NCBI RefSeq assembly: GCF_004005965.1
Contig: NZ_SACY01000005.1
Location: 1 to 64,000 of the forward strand
Reading direction: 5' to 3'
DNA: 64,000 bases
Source: Sandaracinomonas limnophila
GTDB taxonomy: Bacteria > Bacteroidota > Bacteroidia > Cytophagales > Spirosomataceae
The notes beneath the pieces are model-generated. The model ran no database searches, was not told the DNA's origin, and was given only the letters and a program-made list of their open reading frames with translations. Both the position numbers and the translations under genes were made by a program. This document shows, one piece after another, positions 8,208 to 18,200 of the stretch. The stretch's first letter is position 1. The number at the start of each line of letters is the position of its first letter.

Positions 8208-8241
8208 CAATTAACAATTAACAATTAACAATTAACAATTA
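8208..8241. repeat. Heptamer array (CAATTAA) between tRNA and alcohol dehydrogenase
   Basis: Four CAATTAA units and a partial fifth. It ends about 6 nt before the ATG at 8247 and so fills the leader of the dehydrogenase gene. Confidence 0.9.
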
Positions 8242-8246
8242 TAAAA

Positions 8247-9281
8247 ATGAAAGTTTCCGCATACGGTACAGAAAACGCAACAACACCCATCCATGAGATG
8301 GAAATTGAAAGAAGGGAATTACTTCCAAATGATATTAAAATAGACATTCTTTATTGTGGTGTATGCCATTCAGACATACACATGGCTCGTTCGGAATGGG
8401 GACCTTCCGTTTATCCGATTGTTCCAGGACACGAAATTGTTGGTATCGTTACGGAAGTTGGTTCAAATGTCACCAAATTCAAAGTAGGACAAACAGCAGG
8501 TGTTGGTGTTTTCGTTGATTCTTGTAGAAAATGCTCATGCTGCAAGGAAGGTTTAGAACAATATTGCGACGAAGGGATGTCGCCCACCTACAACGGATAT
8601 TTTCCAGATGGTTCTCCAACTTTTGGAGGATATTCAGAAAACTATGTGATAGATGAAAAATATGCTTTACAAATTCCATTTACTGCAGAATTAGAGCGCG
8701 TGGCTCCCCTACTTTGTGCTGGAATTACCACCTACTCCCCTCTTCGTTATGCGGGAGTTGGGAAAGGACATAAGGTCGCTGTCTTAGGCCTAGGCGGACT
8801 CGGACACATGGCCGTAAAATTTGCCGCATCCTTTGGCGCGGAAGTAACCATGTTAAGTACGAGTCCAAGCAAAGAAGCTGACGCCAAACAACTTGGAGCC
8901 AAACATTTTGCCTTATCTACAGATGAAAACCAAATGAAAGCGCTTGAAAATCATTTCGATTTCATATTAAATACTGTTGCTGCTAAACACGACATGAACA
9001 AATTCTTAAACTTGCTAAAAGTAAATGGAAAAATGCTAGTTGTAGGTATTCCACCAGAGGACAATCGCTTCAATGCGGGCACTTTAATCGGCAAAAGAAG
9101 AAGTATTGTAGGCTCTATGATTGGCGGCATCGCAGAAACACAAGAAATGCTTGATTATTGCGCAAAGCATAACATTCTCTCAGATGTAGAAATGATCAAA
9201 ATGAAAGACATCAACGAGGCTTACGACCGAGTATTAAAATCGGATGTCAAATACCGATTTGTGATAGACATGAAGGCCTAA
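8247..9281 (+). CDS. Zinc-dependent NAD(P)-dependent alcohol dehydrogenase (CAD/YahK type)
   Basis: 344 residues, a full-length medium-chain dehydrogenase. The catalytic zinc set is Cys40 (YCGVCHSD), His62-Glu63 (PGHEIVG) and Cys157 (LLCAGITTY). A structural zinc lobe has Cys93, Cys96, Cys99 and Cys107. The nucleotide-binding motif GLGGLGHMA is at about 181-189. The pattern matches the cinnamyl-alcohol/YahK group, which reduces a range of aldehydes, usually with NADPH. It is a single gene between the tRNA region and a terminator shared with the convergent acyltransferase gene. The physiological substrate is unknown. Confidence 0.9.
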   Translation: MKVSAYGTENATTPIHEMEIERRELLPNDIKIDILYCGVCHSDIHMARSEWGPSVYPIVPGHEIVGIVTEVGSNVTKFKVGQTAGVGVFVDSCRKCSCCKEGLEQYCDEGMSPTYNGYFPDGSPTFGGYSENYVIDEKYALQIPFTAELERVAPLLCAGITTYSPLRYAGVGKGHKVAVLGLGGLGHMAVKFAASFGAEVTMLSTSPSKEADAKQLGAKHFALSTDENQMKALENHFDFILNTVAAKHDMNKFLNLLKVNGKMLVVGIPPEDNRFNAGTLIGKRRSIVGSMIGGIAETQEMLDYCAKHNILSDVEMIKMKDINEAYDRVLKSDVKYRFVIDMKA

Positions 9282-9288
9282 AAACAAA

Positions 9289-9312
9289 AAAGCTCCCAAG
9301 GGAGCTTTTTTT
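9289..9312. terminator. Bidirectional rho-independent terminator
   Basis: A hairpin AGCTCCC/GGGAGCT with loop AA at 9291-9306, with A-runs on the left and a T-run on the right. It lies between the convergent stops at 9281 and 9313 and can serve both strands. Confidence 0.9.
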
Positions 9313-10350
9313 CTACCCTGCAAAGTATTTTCCAAACGGAATTTTCTTGAGTAAAAAAACAATTATACCACAAATGATTAAGCAAGTAAGTGCTGTAAGT
9401 GGTATAGATATATACGGATTAAACGTATAAAAATGGAGGCCATATTTTGCCAAATAGAAAAGTCCCAACAAATGAGCTCCGTAAATCCCATAGCTGTTTT
9501 TACTGATAAAATTCCTTAATGAAGCTAATTTAGAACCTTCAAATGCAAAGGATTTTGCCATTAAAAACAAGCCCACAGATTCTAATAAAACACCTGGGGT
9601 AAAATTGGCATAAAATTTTAAATCCATTTTACCAGCATTTTGCGATATCCAAAAAGTAGGAAATAAAATCAATAATACCCCCGTTGTGAACAACATCAAG
9701 GATACACTTTTCATTTGCAAAAATTTGGGTGTGAAATGAAATAAGTAATACCCCAAAATTAAATACCCCATGTAACCCGAATTATAGGGAAGATCAATGG
9801 TAAATTTCCATCCCCACAAATCTTTGTTATTGATAAAAAAAGTCAAAAACCAAAGACCTAAAATGACTAAAATTTCATTTTGAGTAGCATTTTTTATCCA
9901 TTTATTAAAAACAGGTAAAATGCAATAAATTCCAATAAGTGCATAAATGTACCAAAAATGATACGAAGAATAATTTTGGAACTGCCCTCCTATCCATTTA
10001 ATAGACTGCAAAAAATCCATTGGCTTTGCTTTTAATCGAACAATCCAATTAAAAAACATATATGCAGTATGCCAAAACAAAAAGGGTAAAACGATTCGAA
10101 TAAATCGTTTTTTAAAATGTTCCTTTATAGGTAAATCATTCCCCAAGACGGTTACACCCGAAATCATAAAAAACACAGGCACACAAAACCGAGAAATTCC
10201 TTGCCAAAAATTAGCTGCCCACCAATCAGTGATTGGAATTTGCCCAAATTGTTTGTTCAAATTAGCTCCAGTATGAACTAAAATTACCGCCAATGTTGAC
10301 AATACGCGAAGCCAATCTAACCAAACAATTTGAGTTTTTACTTTTTCCAT
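9313..10350 (-). CDS. Acyltransferase family 3 membrane protein
   Basis: 345 residues with about ten hydrophobic helices. The N-terminus IVWLDWLRVLSTLAVILVHTG carries the family's conserved early His, and SRFCVPVFFMISG follows near residue 60, both typical of Acyl_transf_3 (OafA/WecH group). Members move acetyl or other acyl groups onto sugars or glycans at the inner membrane. Its ATG lies inside the end of the DUF1080 gene (13-nt overlap), so the two are probably translationally coupled. The acceptor is unknown. Confidence 0.85.
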   Translation of the reverse strand: MEKVKTQIVWLDWLRVLSTLAVILVHTGANLNKQFGQIPITDWWAANFWQGISRFCVPVFFMISGVTVLGNDLPIKEHFKKRFIRIVLPFLFWHTAYMFFNWIVRLKAKPMDFLQSIKWIGGQFQNYSSYHFWYIYALIGIYCILPVFNKWIKNATQNEILVILGLWFLTFFINNKDLWGWKFTIDLPYNSGYMGYLILGYYLFHFTPKFLQMKSVSLMLFTTGVLLILFPTFWISQNAGKMDLKFYANFTPGVLLESVGLFLMAKSFAFEGSKLASLRNFISKNSYGIYGAHLLGLFYLAKYGLHFYTFNPYISIPLTALTCLIICGIIVFLLKKIPFGKYFAG

Positions 10351-13001
10351 TTTTTAACTACTGGATTCTCCAAAATCCTCAGATTTCTGAATCGCAATTC
10401 AGAACCATGACCTAAAAATCCAATGTGACCCGTTTTATTAAACAATCCAGGATGTTCTTTATGATCTGGAGTTCCATTTTTAGTAGCCTCCGCTATATCT
10501 CCGTCTACAATAATTTCCCCATTCAAAATTACTCGAATATGATTTCCTACCGCAATTACTTCTTCCTGATTCCACTCACCCACTGGTTTCAAAAATTCTC
10601 TTTTGGCAGGAATAATTCCATAAACAGACCCATGGTATTGATAGGGCTGTAACTCCGCATATTGCTTGGCCGTATTATCTAATATTTGTAATTCCATCCC
10701 CACATAGGCTGCATCTCCTTCCAAGGGTGCCCTTATTCCTAAACCATTATTGGCACCGGGAGTTAATTTGAACTCAAATTTCAAATGAAAATTATCGTAC
10801 TCTTTTTTGGTGTATAAATTACCTTTGCCACCTTTTTTCGGATTGATGACTAAATCACCGTTTTCTGGAAAATAATCTGTTGTATTTCCTGTCCATTGAA
10901 ACAAACTTTGTCCATCAAATAAAGACTGAAATCCTTGATTTGCCTCCTCCTGACTTACCTTATACAAATTTTGTGGCTCCAATTCTTTCACAAAAATATC
11001 TCTGTAAACAATGTGGTTACCATGGGCTTGTAGTTCAATGGCGTCCTTGATAAAAATTGGCAATTTACGATCCCAATAATTTTCCAAAATCACATTATCC
11101 ACCACCAATTCCCCATTCAACAACACGGTAACTCGCTCACCAACCATCTTGATATAAAAGGTATTCCATTCTTCAATCGGATTATCGACCAATTTCAAGG
11201 GCTTACTCGGATTCTTCTGGTTGTTATACAATCCACCTGAACCCACATTTGCACCTACATTTACACGCGCAATGTCCCAAATTTGAACTTGTGGAGAACC
11301 TCTCAAATAGATTCCAGCATCACCATCCTTTTCAATTTTCCAATCCACATACATTTCAAAATCTTGGTAATCTTTTACAGAACAAAGATTATCTCCATGA
11401 CCCGTAAAATGCAACTCGCCATCCTTTGCATACCAACCTTTTCTCATTACCTCATCCGCCTTTTTTTGTTTTTTTGCTAGGGTATCTGGGTGCATGGCAG
11501 CACGTTTGATTGGATTATCTACTAATCCTTTCCAACCAGCCAAATCCTTTCCATTAAACATAGTATAAAATCCAACCTTACCATTCGTTTTTCCAAATTC
11601 TTTTACCAATGATTCGCGCAGAGTTTGAGTTGTTATAAATGGCATCACTTCTTGCATCCACTCTTTCGTCATTTGCGATTGCAAATCTGAATTGGCAATA
11701 AACATATTAGCCATTCCTTCTGCTATGACCGTTTTATTGGCAATTTCTTTGATGCCATTTTTCAAGACCTGCAAACTTTGATAAGATGGAGATTTCAACA
11801 ATTGTTTCAAAATATCCTCTTTCAATGTCATGGAAGTACTTAAAGCCCAAGCATTTCGCAAGTTTAAAATCTGTTGGGTATTGTTAGTTACCTGTTGATT
11901 TAACTTTACATAAACCCGAATTGCCTCTTCAGATTTAGATTTTTTGGCAATTTGATAGGATAAATTCAAGGATTGTAATTGACTTAAAAACATCAAATAA
12001 TTCTCTGGATGAGCCGATTTAGCCGCAAATACATCTAATTTTCCATTAAATTGAACATTATTTTTAACTAAATTCTGAAGCGTAGTTTGGACCGACTTTA
12101 TTTCATCCGCCTGACTCAAATCGCCTAATTTACCCGCTAATAAATCAAAGTCTTGCGACTTTGCTAAATTAGGCAAGGCCAAAAATCCAGCCAAACGTTG
12201 AGAAGAATTGGATTGTATCGCCTGCCAAACAAAAGGTAAAACACTTTCCCATTTCCGAGAAGATGCATAAAGAAGTACTGCACATTTCTGTCCATTACTT
12301 AATGCTGCATAATTTGAAATATTAGTTTTGATAAAGTCATTGATTGCCAAAGACTGTAAACCAATTCCGACTGCAATGGCATCCAAATCATTTGCTTTTA
12401 ACATTTCCCAAACGATAGGCAAGGATTTCTCCTTTTGAGATTTCAAAAGGTCTAGGGCCGTTTGAGTTTTCAATGCTGCTCCTGTTAAAACAGGTTTTGT
12501 TGGAACATTTAGTGGTTTTTGTGCCACTGTCCCTTTCAATTTAGCCAATCCACTTGTTATCATTTGGTTAATTGTAGCATCTTTTGAAGGATACATTTTT
12601 TCCAAATAAGGAACTGCCGCCACTTGGTTGGTTTGAATTAGGGCTTGTAACAAGTCTAAAGAAGGTGATTTTTGGGCATTTAACTCTGCCAATAAAACCT
12701 CCTGAACTTTCGTTTTTGCAAACGGATAAATAGCAGTTAAGCTACGCAGTGCAGGTCCTGATAGTTGTGGATCTTTTAGATATCCCTTTATTGTTTCAAT
12801 AGATTCATCCTTTCCAATCCGTTCCAAGTTCTGCAAAGCTCTTTGTTTCTTAGCTCCATCCGGATTATTTTTTAGGATTTCAAGCTGAATTTTAACTTTT
12901 TCAAGTCGTTCCTGCTCTAAGGTTGCAAGTGTTTTTGTTTGAGCAAAAGTTAAATTGCCAATCACAAGCAGAAAGCCAATAAATAATAGATTATTTTTCA
13001 T
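10338..13001 (-). CDS. Secreted protein with HEAT-like region and two DUF1080 domains
   Basis: 887 residues. A signal peptide ends at TFAQT (about residue 21). Residues 25-460 are helical and repeat-like, resembling HEAT/ARM arrays. Two DUF1080 (3-keto-disaccharide hydrolase, jelly-roll) domains follow, at about 470-680 (FNGKDLAGWKG, DAGIYLRGSPQVQIWD) and 690-885 (LFDGQSLFQWTG, NNGLGIRAPLEGDAAYVGME). DUF1080 proteins act on keto-sugars or related glycosides and often sit next to Gfo/Idh oxidoreductases, as here at 13192. The fusion of a long solenoid with two catalytic-type domains suggests glycan binding plus cleavage; that is inference. Confidence 0.85.
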   Translation of the reverse strand: MKNNLLFIGFLLVIGNLTFAQTKTLATLEQERLEKVKIQLEILKNNPDGAKKQRALQNLERIGKDESIETIKGYLKDPQLSGPALRSLTAIYPFAKTKVQEVLLAELNAQKSPSLDLLQALIQTNQVAAVPYLEKMYPSKDATINQMITSGLAKLKGTVAQKPLNVPTKPVLTGAALKTQTALDLLKSQKEKSLPIVWEMLKANDLDAIAVGIGLQSLAINDFIKTNISNYAALSNGQKCAVLLYASSRKWESVLPFVWQAIQSNSSQRLAGFLALPNLAKSQDFDLLAGKLGDLSQADEIKSVQTTLQNLVKNNVQFNGKLDVFAAKSAHPENYLMFLSQLQSLNLSYQIAKKSKSEEAIRVYVKLNQQVTNNTQQILNLRNAWALSTSMTLKEDILKQLLKSPSYQSLQVLKNGIKEIANKTVIAEGMANMFIANSDLQSQMTKEWMQEVMPFITTQTLRESLVKEFGKTNGKVGFYTMFNGKDLAGWKGLVDNPIKRAAMHPDTLAKKQKKADEVMRKGWYAKDGELHFTGHGDNLCSVKDYQDFEMYVDWKIEKDGDAGIYLRGSPQVQIWDIARVNVGANVGSGGLYNNQKNPSKPLKLVDNPIEEWNTFYIKMVGERVTVLLNGELVVDNVILENYWDRKLPIFIKDAIELQAHGNHIVYRDIFVKELEPQNLYKVSQEEANQGFQSLFDGQSLFQWTGNTTDYFPENGDLVINPKKGGKGNLYTKKEYDNFHLKFEFKLTPGANNGLGIRAPLEGDAAYVGMELQILDNTAKQYAELQPYQYHGSVYGIIPAKREFLKPVGEWNQEEVIAVGNHIRVILNGEIIVDGDIAEATKNGTPDHKEHPGLFNKTGHIGFLGHGSELRFRNLRILENPVVKKWKK

Positions 13002-13019
13002 AAGTTTTAGTTTAAATTT

Positions 13020-13056
13020 CCCAAACCGAGGCTTCGAGTTTCCTCGCTTCGCTCGG
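13020..13056 (+). repeat. Dispersed repeat next to octamer array, copy 2
   Basis: It begins CCCAAACCGAGGCTTCG and continues with GAGTTTCCTCGCTTCGCT, matching the minus strand at 3049-3084 with one difference. It lies just upstream of the DUF1080 gene and is followed by an octamer array, the same arrangement as at 3 kb. Confidence 0.8.
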
Positions 13057-13098
13057 CCTCAGCCTCCTTCTTAGATTCCCAAATTCTTGTATTCTTTA

Positions 13099-13194
13099 TA
13101 TTCTTATATTCCTATATTCCTATATTCCTATATTCTTATATTCTTAAATTCATATATTCCTATATTCTTCAGTTCTTCATTTCTAAAGTTCTTA
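13099..13194 (-). repeat. Octamer array, about 12 units, beginning at the stop codon of the Gfo/Idh gene
   Basis: On the minus strand the first unit is TAAGAACT, whose TAA is the stop codon at 13194-13192. TTAGAAAT, GAAGAACT and GAAGAATA follow, then mainly TAGGAATA and TAAGAATA. Further diverged units reach towards 13080. Confidence 0.8.
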
Positions 13195-14448
13195 GAAAGA
13201 ATACGGCGCCCTCATAGGTTGATTGATATACCGATTCGCTTCCTCATCACCTACAAACTCTTGTTTAACAGAATCAAATTTCAAATTTCTATTCACACGC
13301 ATGGCTATTAAACCCAAATTTACTAGTGTACAAGACCTGTGTCCATTTTGCTCATTTAATGCAAAGGTTTTTCTGTTTTTCACCGCATCCACAAAATCGG
13401 TTTGTTGCATAGGAGGTTCCGGAAATTCTGCCAACTTCCTTTCCATGTCAGGAATATCTGATTTAAAATTTTTATACAATTTACCCTTGGAACCTTCAAT
13501 ATAGGCAACTGATTCATCTTTGCCCTCACCGTCCAAAACAATTTGACAACCATCGGCATAGGTGTATGTAATCCTTCTAAATACTCCCACGGCATCTTCA
13601 TCTTGCAAAGGAGCATCAACTTCAATAAATACAGGAGATTCATTATCCTTTCCTAAGAAATATTGAATAGGGTCCATGTAATGTTGTCCCATATCCCCTA
13701 AAGCACCGCCATCATAATCCCAGTAACCTCTAAATGTTCCGTGTGTTCGGTGGACATGATAGGGTTTGTAAGGAGCAGGGCCTAACCATGCATCATAATC
13801 TAATTCTTTAGGTACAGGTTGCGCTTGCAAATCAGTTTTTCCAATCCAATAAAACTTCCAATCGAAACCCGTGTGTTTGCTTACGGTAACTTTTAATGGC
13901 CAACCCAACATTCCAGAATCAACTAATTTTTTGATTGGACGAACAGGAGTATTCATTCCATAAAAATTGGCATCAAATCTGAACCATGTATTTAGACGAA
14001 AGATTCTTCCATGTTGTTTTACGGCCTCCATCAACTTCTGACCTTCCCCAATGGTTCTTGTCATAGGTTTTTCACACCAAATATCCTTTCCTGCTTTTGC
14101 AGCATCTGCGGCTATTAATCCATGCCAATGAGGTGGGGTTGCCACATGAACAATATCAACTTCTGGCAATTGAATTAATTCTCGATAATCGGAAAAGGAT
14201 TTTACCCCTTTTTCTACCATATCTAACCCCATCTGTAGATTTTTTTGATCTACATCACACATAGCCACAACACGAGTACCTGCATATGGAATGTGTCCAC
14301 GCCCCATTCCGCCAGTTCCAATAATACCTTTGGTTAATTGGTCGCTTGGAGGTATAAAACCTTTACCAAGGACATGTCGTGGAACAATGCTAAAAGCGGA
14401 TGCAGCAAAAACTGCTTGACTGAGGAATTTTCTTCTGGATGTTTTCAT
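13192..14448 (-). CDS. Tat-exported Gfo/Idh/MocA family oxidoreductase
   Basis: 418 residues. The N-terminus MKTSRRKFLSQAVFAASAF is a twin-arginine signal (SRRKFL). A Rossmann motif GIIGTGGMGRGH is near residue 40, and EKPMTRT, with the family's conserved Lys, is near 128. The C-terminal half is the usual alpha/beta substrate domain. Exported members of this family oxidise sugars with a tightly bound nicotinamide cofactor and are often found with DUF1080 proteins and TIM-barrel epimerases, both present in the window. Octamer arrays touch the gene at both ends: one begins 2 nt upstream of the ATG and another at the stop codon. Confidence 0.9.
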   Translation of the reverse strand: MKTSRRKFLSQAVFAASAFSIVPRHVLGKGFIPPSDQLTKGIIGTGGMGRGHIPYAGTRVVAMCDVDQKNLQMGLDMVEKGVKSFSDYRELIQLPEVDIVHVATPPHWHGLIAADAAKAGKDIWCEKPMTRTIGEGQKLMEAVKQHGRIFRLNTWFRFDANFYGMNTPVRPIKKLVDSGMLGWPLKVTVSKHTGFDWKFYWIGKTDLQAQPVPKELDYDAWLGPAPYKPYHVHRTHGTFRGYWDYDGGALGDMGQHYMDPIQYFLGKDNESPVFIEVDAPLQDEDAVGVFRRITYTYADGCQIVLDGEGKDESVAYIEGSKGKLYKNFKSDIPDMERKLAEFPEPPMQQTDFVDAVKNRKTFALNEQNGHRSCTLVNLGLIAMRVNRNLKFDSVKQEFVGDEEANRYINQPMRAPYSF

Positions 14449-14450
14449 AA

Positions 14451-14506
14451 GAATATAGGAATCTAAGAATCGAGGAATCTAAGAATCGAGGAATCTAAGA
14501 AATTAA
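14451..14506. repeat. Octamer array, 7 units (GAATCTAA/GAATCGAG)
   Basis: Seven units alternating GAATCTAA and GAATCGAG. The array begins two bases upstream of the Gfo/Idh start codon and so occupies that gene's leader. Confidence 0.85.
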
Positions 14507-14522
14507 ATTTATTTATATTTTA

Positions 14523-14606
14523 AACTCATAACCAATAACCCATAACTCATAACCCATAACTCATAACCCATAACCCATAACTCATAACCCATAACTCACA
14601 ACTACT
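14523..14606. repeat. Heptamer array (AACTCAT/AACCCAT), 12 units
   Basis: Twelve units in register, mostly AACTCAT or AACCCAT; the last two diverge (AACTCAC, AACTACT). The last unit contains the stop codon (CTA, read as TAG) of the gene at 14602-15084. Confidence 0.9.
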
Positions 14607-15084
14607 CCTTCACCATTAAAGTCAAAGTCGTATCCGCCTTACTAAACCTAACCACTCGCACATTCATCTCTCCTGATTTCTTAAATAATCTTTGCGGAAC
14701 GGCAACTTGGTCGAAAAATAGAGAGTCCGCTTTATATAAATCTAATTTTCTGCGAGTTCCATCTTTTTGTTTCACTAACAAGATATAATGAATTTCATTA
14801 GGATTTGATGCATCGGTGAATTTTTTCCGGATAGTACCCTCCAATGATAATTCTTTTAATTCATCATAATCAGAATAAACTTTTTCAGACATTAAATTGG
14901 GCAAATAAAACTGCGCAATGAGCGCCAATGCCCCCATAATGAAAATCATTGTCGAAAAGTTTTTCGAACCCCAAACACTTTCTCCCGAAATAGTTGACTT
15001 TGATGAGCCCGAACCCATATTCCCGAATAAGGGCATTTTTAACTTTTTACGGGGCCGAGAAACGGGTTTGTAATACTCTGACAT
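14602..15084 (-). CDS. Hypothetical single-pass membrane protein
   Basis: 160 residues. A basic cytoplasmic start (SRPRKKLKMPLFG) and a Gly/Ser-rich stretch lead to one transmembrane helix at about 45-63 (STMIFIMGALALIAQFYLP). A soluble domain follows with beta-like segments (GTRRKLDLYKADSLFFDQV, MNVRVVRFSKADTTLTLMV). I recognise no family. It is divergent from secA and might share a control region with it. Its stop codon lies in the last unit of a heptamer array. Confidence 0.6.
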   Translation of the reverse strand: MSEYYKPVSRPRKKLKMPLFGNMGSGSSKSTISGESVWGSKNFSTMIFIMGALALIAQFYLPNLMSEKVYSDYDELKELSLEGTIRKKFTDASNPNEIHYILLVKQKDGTRRKLDLYKADSLFFDQVAVPQRLFKKSGEMNVRVVRFSKADTTLTLMVKE

Positions 15085-15223
15085 GCTGAAAATTTATTCC
15101 AAAAATTTAAATTAAAAATAAATACTCATTTTTTGAATGAATTCGTTAAAAAATTGCGTGAATGAATTTCAATTTGGTAAATTGCGTGTTCAATTAAAAT
15201 TAAAGCCGCGCGCAAGAGATTTC

Positions 15224-18200
15224 ATGATTTCATTAATCAGTAAAACAGTAACCAAAATATTCGGAACTAAATCCGAAAGAGATATTAAATCCATTTTGCC
15301 AATTGTAGAAAGTATCAAACAAGAGTACGCCAAACTTTCCACAATTTCAGACGATTCACTTAGAGGCAAAACCACTGAATTCAAACATAGAATCAAAGCT
15401 CATTTAGCCACAATTGATTCACAAATTGACGATTTAAGAGCACAGGCAAACGCAACAGAAGATGTTGACCAAAAGGATCAATTCTTTCAACAAATTGATC
15501 AATTGAACCTAGAAAGAAACAAGGAATTGGAGGTTGTTTTGAACGAAATTCTTCCAGAAGCTTTTGCCGTTGTTAAAGAAACTGCCAGAAGATACACTGA
15601 AAATAAAGAGCTAGTTGTAAACGCAACTACAGAGGATAAATTCATTGCTGCCAAAAAATCCAACGTAGTTATAGAAGGCGAAAAAGCCATTTGGAAAAAC
15701 ACATGGATGGCAGCTGGGAATGAAATCACCTGGGAAATGGTACATTACGATGTACAATTAATTGGTGGTATCGTTCTTCACCAAGGTAAGATTTCAGAAA
15801 TGGGAACTGGGGAAGGTAAAACATTGGTTTCTACTCTTCCATCTTACTTAAATGCCCTTGCCGGACGAGGTGTTCACTTAGTTACAGTCAACGATTATTT
15901 GGCTAAACGTGACTCCGAATGGAATGCTCCTCTATTCGAATTCCATGGTTTAACTGTTGATTGTATCGACAAACATGAACCCAACACAGAAGCCCGTAGA
16001 GCCGCTTATTTAGCAGATATTACTTACGGAACCAACAATGAATTTGGATTCGATTATCTGCGTGATAACATGGCCAGAAGCATTGAAGACCAGGTTCAAC
16101 GTCCACACCATTTTGCCATGGTAGATGAGGTTGACTCTGTTTTAATTGACGATGCCCGTACTCCATTGATTATTTCCGGACCTATCCCAAAAGGCGACGA
16201 GCAAGAATTTGAAGCCTATCAGCCACGTGTTCAACGCTTAGTTGAAGCACAAAAACAATTAGTTCAGAACTTTTTAGTAGAAGCGAAAAAGGGAATTGCT
16301 GGTGGAGATAAAAAAGAAGGTGGATTAGCATTATTTAGAGCTTTCAGAGGTTTACCAAAATCAAAACCTTTGATCAAATTCCTTTCTGAAAGTGGTATCA
16401 AACAGGTATTGAACGAAACAGAAGGTATCTATTTGGCTGAAAACCAAAAATTGATGCCTCAGGCAGATGAGCCTCTTTTATTTACAATTGATGAGAAAAA
16501 CAATCAGGTTGAACTAACAGAAAAAGGATTGGAATTTATGAGTTCCAACATTGAAGATGCAAACTTCTTTGTTTTACCAGATCTTTCTGTTTCCCTAAAC
16601 GCAATTGAAAAGAATGATTCTATTTCAGATGCAGAAAAATTAGGTCAAAAAGAAGCTTTAATAAAAGATTATAACGACAAAGCAAGTCGAATCCATACCG
16701 TAAACCAATTATTGAAAGCCTATGCCTTGTTCGAAAAGGACACGGAATATATTTTGGTGGATGGAAAGGTAAAAATTGTAGATGAGCAGACAGGTCGTGT
16801 GATGGAGGGTCGTCGTTATTCTGACGGTTTACACCAAGCCATTGAGGCAAAAGAAGGCGTAAACGTAGAAGATGCAACGCAAACCTATGCCACAATTACC
16901 TTGCAAAATTATTTCCGTATGTACCATAAATTAGGTGGTATGACGGGAACTGCAGAAACAGAGGCAGGTGAATTCTGGACCATCTACAAATTGGATGTGG
17001 TTTCAATTCCAACTAATAGAACCATTCAAAGAAAAGACCACGAGGATAAGGTATATCGTACAGTACGTGAAAAATACAATGCTGTTGCGGAGGAAATTCA
17101 AGAATTAGTTGGATTAGGCCGCCCGGTTTTGGTGGGTACTACATCAGTAGAAAACTCAGAATTATTGAGTCGATTATTAACCATTCGCAAAATTCCTCAC
17201 AACGTATTAAATGCGAAGCAACACGCAAGAGAAGCAGAGATAGTTGCGGAGGCAGGACAATCTGGTAAGGTAACCATTGCAACCAACATGGCTGGTCGTG
17301 GAACGGACATTAAATTAAGTCCAGAATCACGCGCAGCAGGTGGTTTGGCAATTATTGGTACAGAAAGACATGAGTCGAGACGTGTGGATAGACAGTTGAG
17401 AGGTCGTTCGGGTCGCCAGGGTGATGTAGGTTCATCTCAATTCTTTGTTTCTTTGGAAGACAACTTAATGCGTTTGTTTGGTTCAGACAGAATTGCAAAA
17501 GTGATGGATCGTTTGGGAATGGAAGAGGGAGAAGTTATTCAACATTCAATGATTACATCTTCTATAGAAAGAGCACAGAAAAAGGTTGAAGAAAATAACT
17601 TTGGAATTCGTAAGCGTTTATTGGAATATGACGACGTAATGAATTACCAAAGAAATGCCATTTACAAACGTCGCCAAAATGCGCTTTTCGGTGAGCGTTT
17701 GGCTTTGGATATTGTCAACACTTTATTTGATGTTTGTCAAGATATTGTAACACAATACAATTCTTTCGAAGATTTCGAATTAAAAGTAATTGAAATTTTA
17801 GGTATTGAGCCGCCTTATTCAGCTGAGGAGTTTGTTCGTTTAACGAATGATAAACGTACGGAATTGTTATTCTTAGCTGCCGAAGGACAATACAAAGACA
17901 AAAATGATGCCATCTGTGGTAAAGTAATTGGTGTGGCTGAGGAAGCGATGCGCCAAGGATTCACAGGTATTCAAGTACCTATCACCAATGGAAATTGGAT
18001 GACAGGAATTGTGGTTGATGCGAACAAAACCAAAGAGAGCAAAGGAAAAGAAGTAGTCATGGAAATGGAGAAATTCATTACCTTAACACTAATTGACCAA
18101 GAGTGGAAAGAGCATTTACGATTAATGGACGATTTGAAACAATCGGTGCAAAATGCAGTATTTGAACAAAAAGACCCTTTATTGATTTACAAATTTGAGG

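Noticed and set aside
15137-15223. Upstream ATG extension of secA
   Set aside because: The added 29 residues are unlike SecA N-termini; MISLISKTVTKIFG is the usual form.
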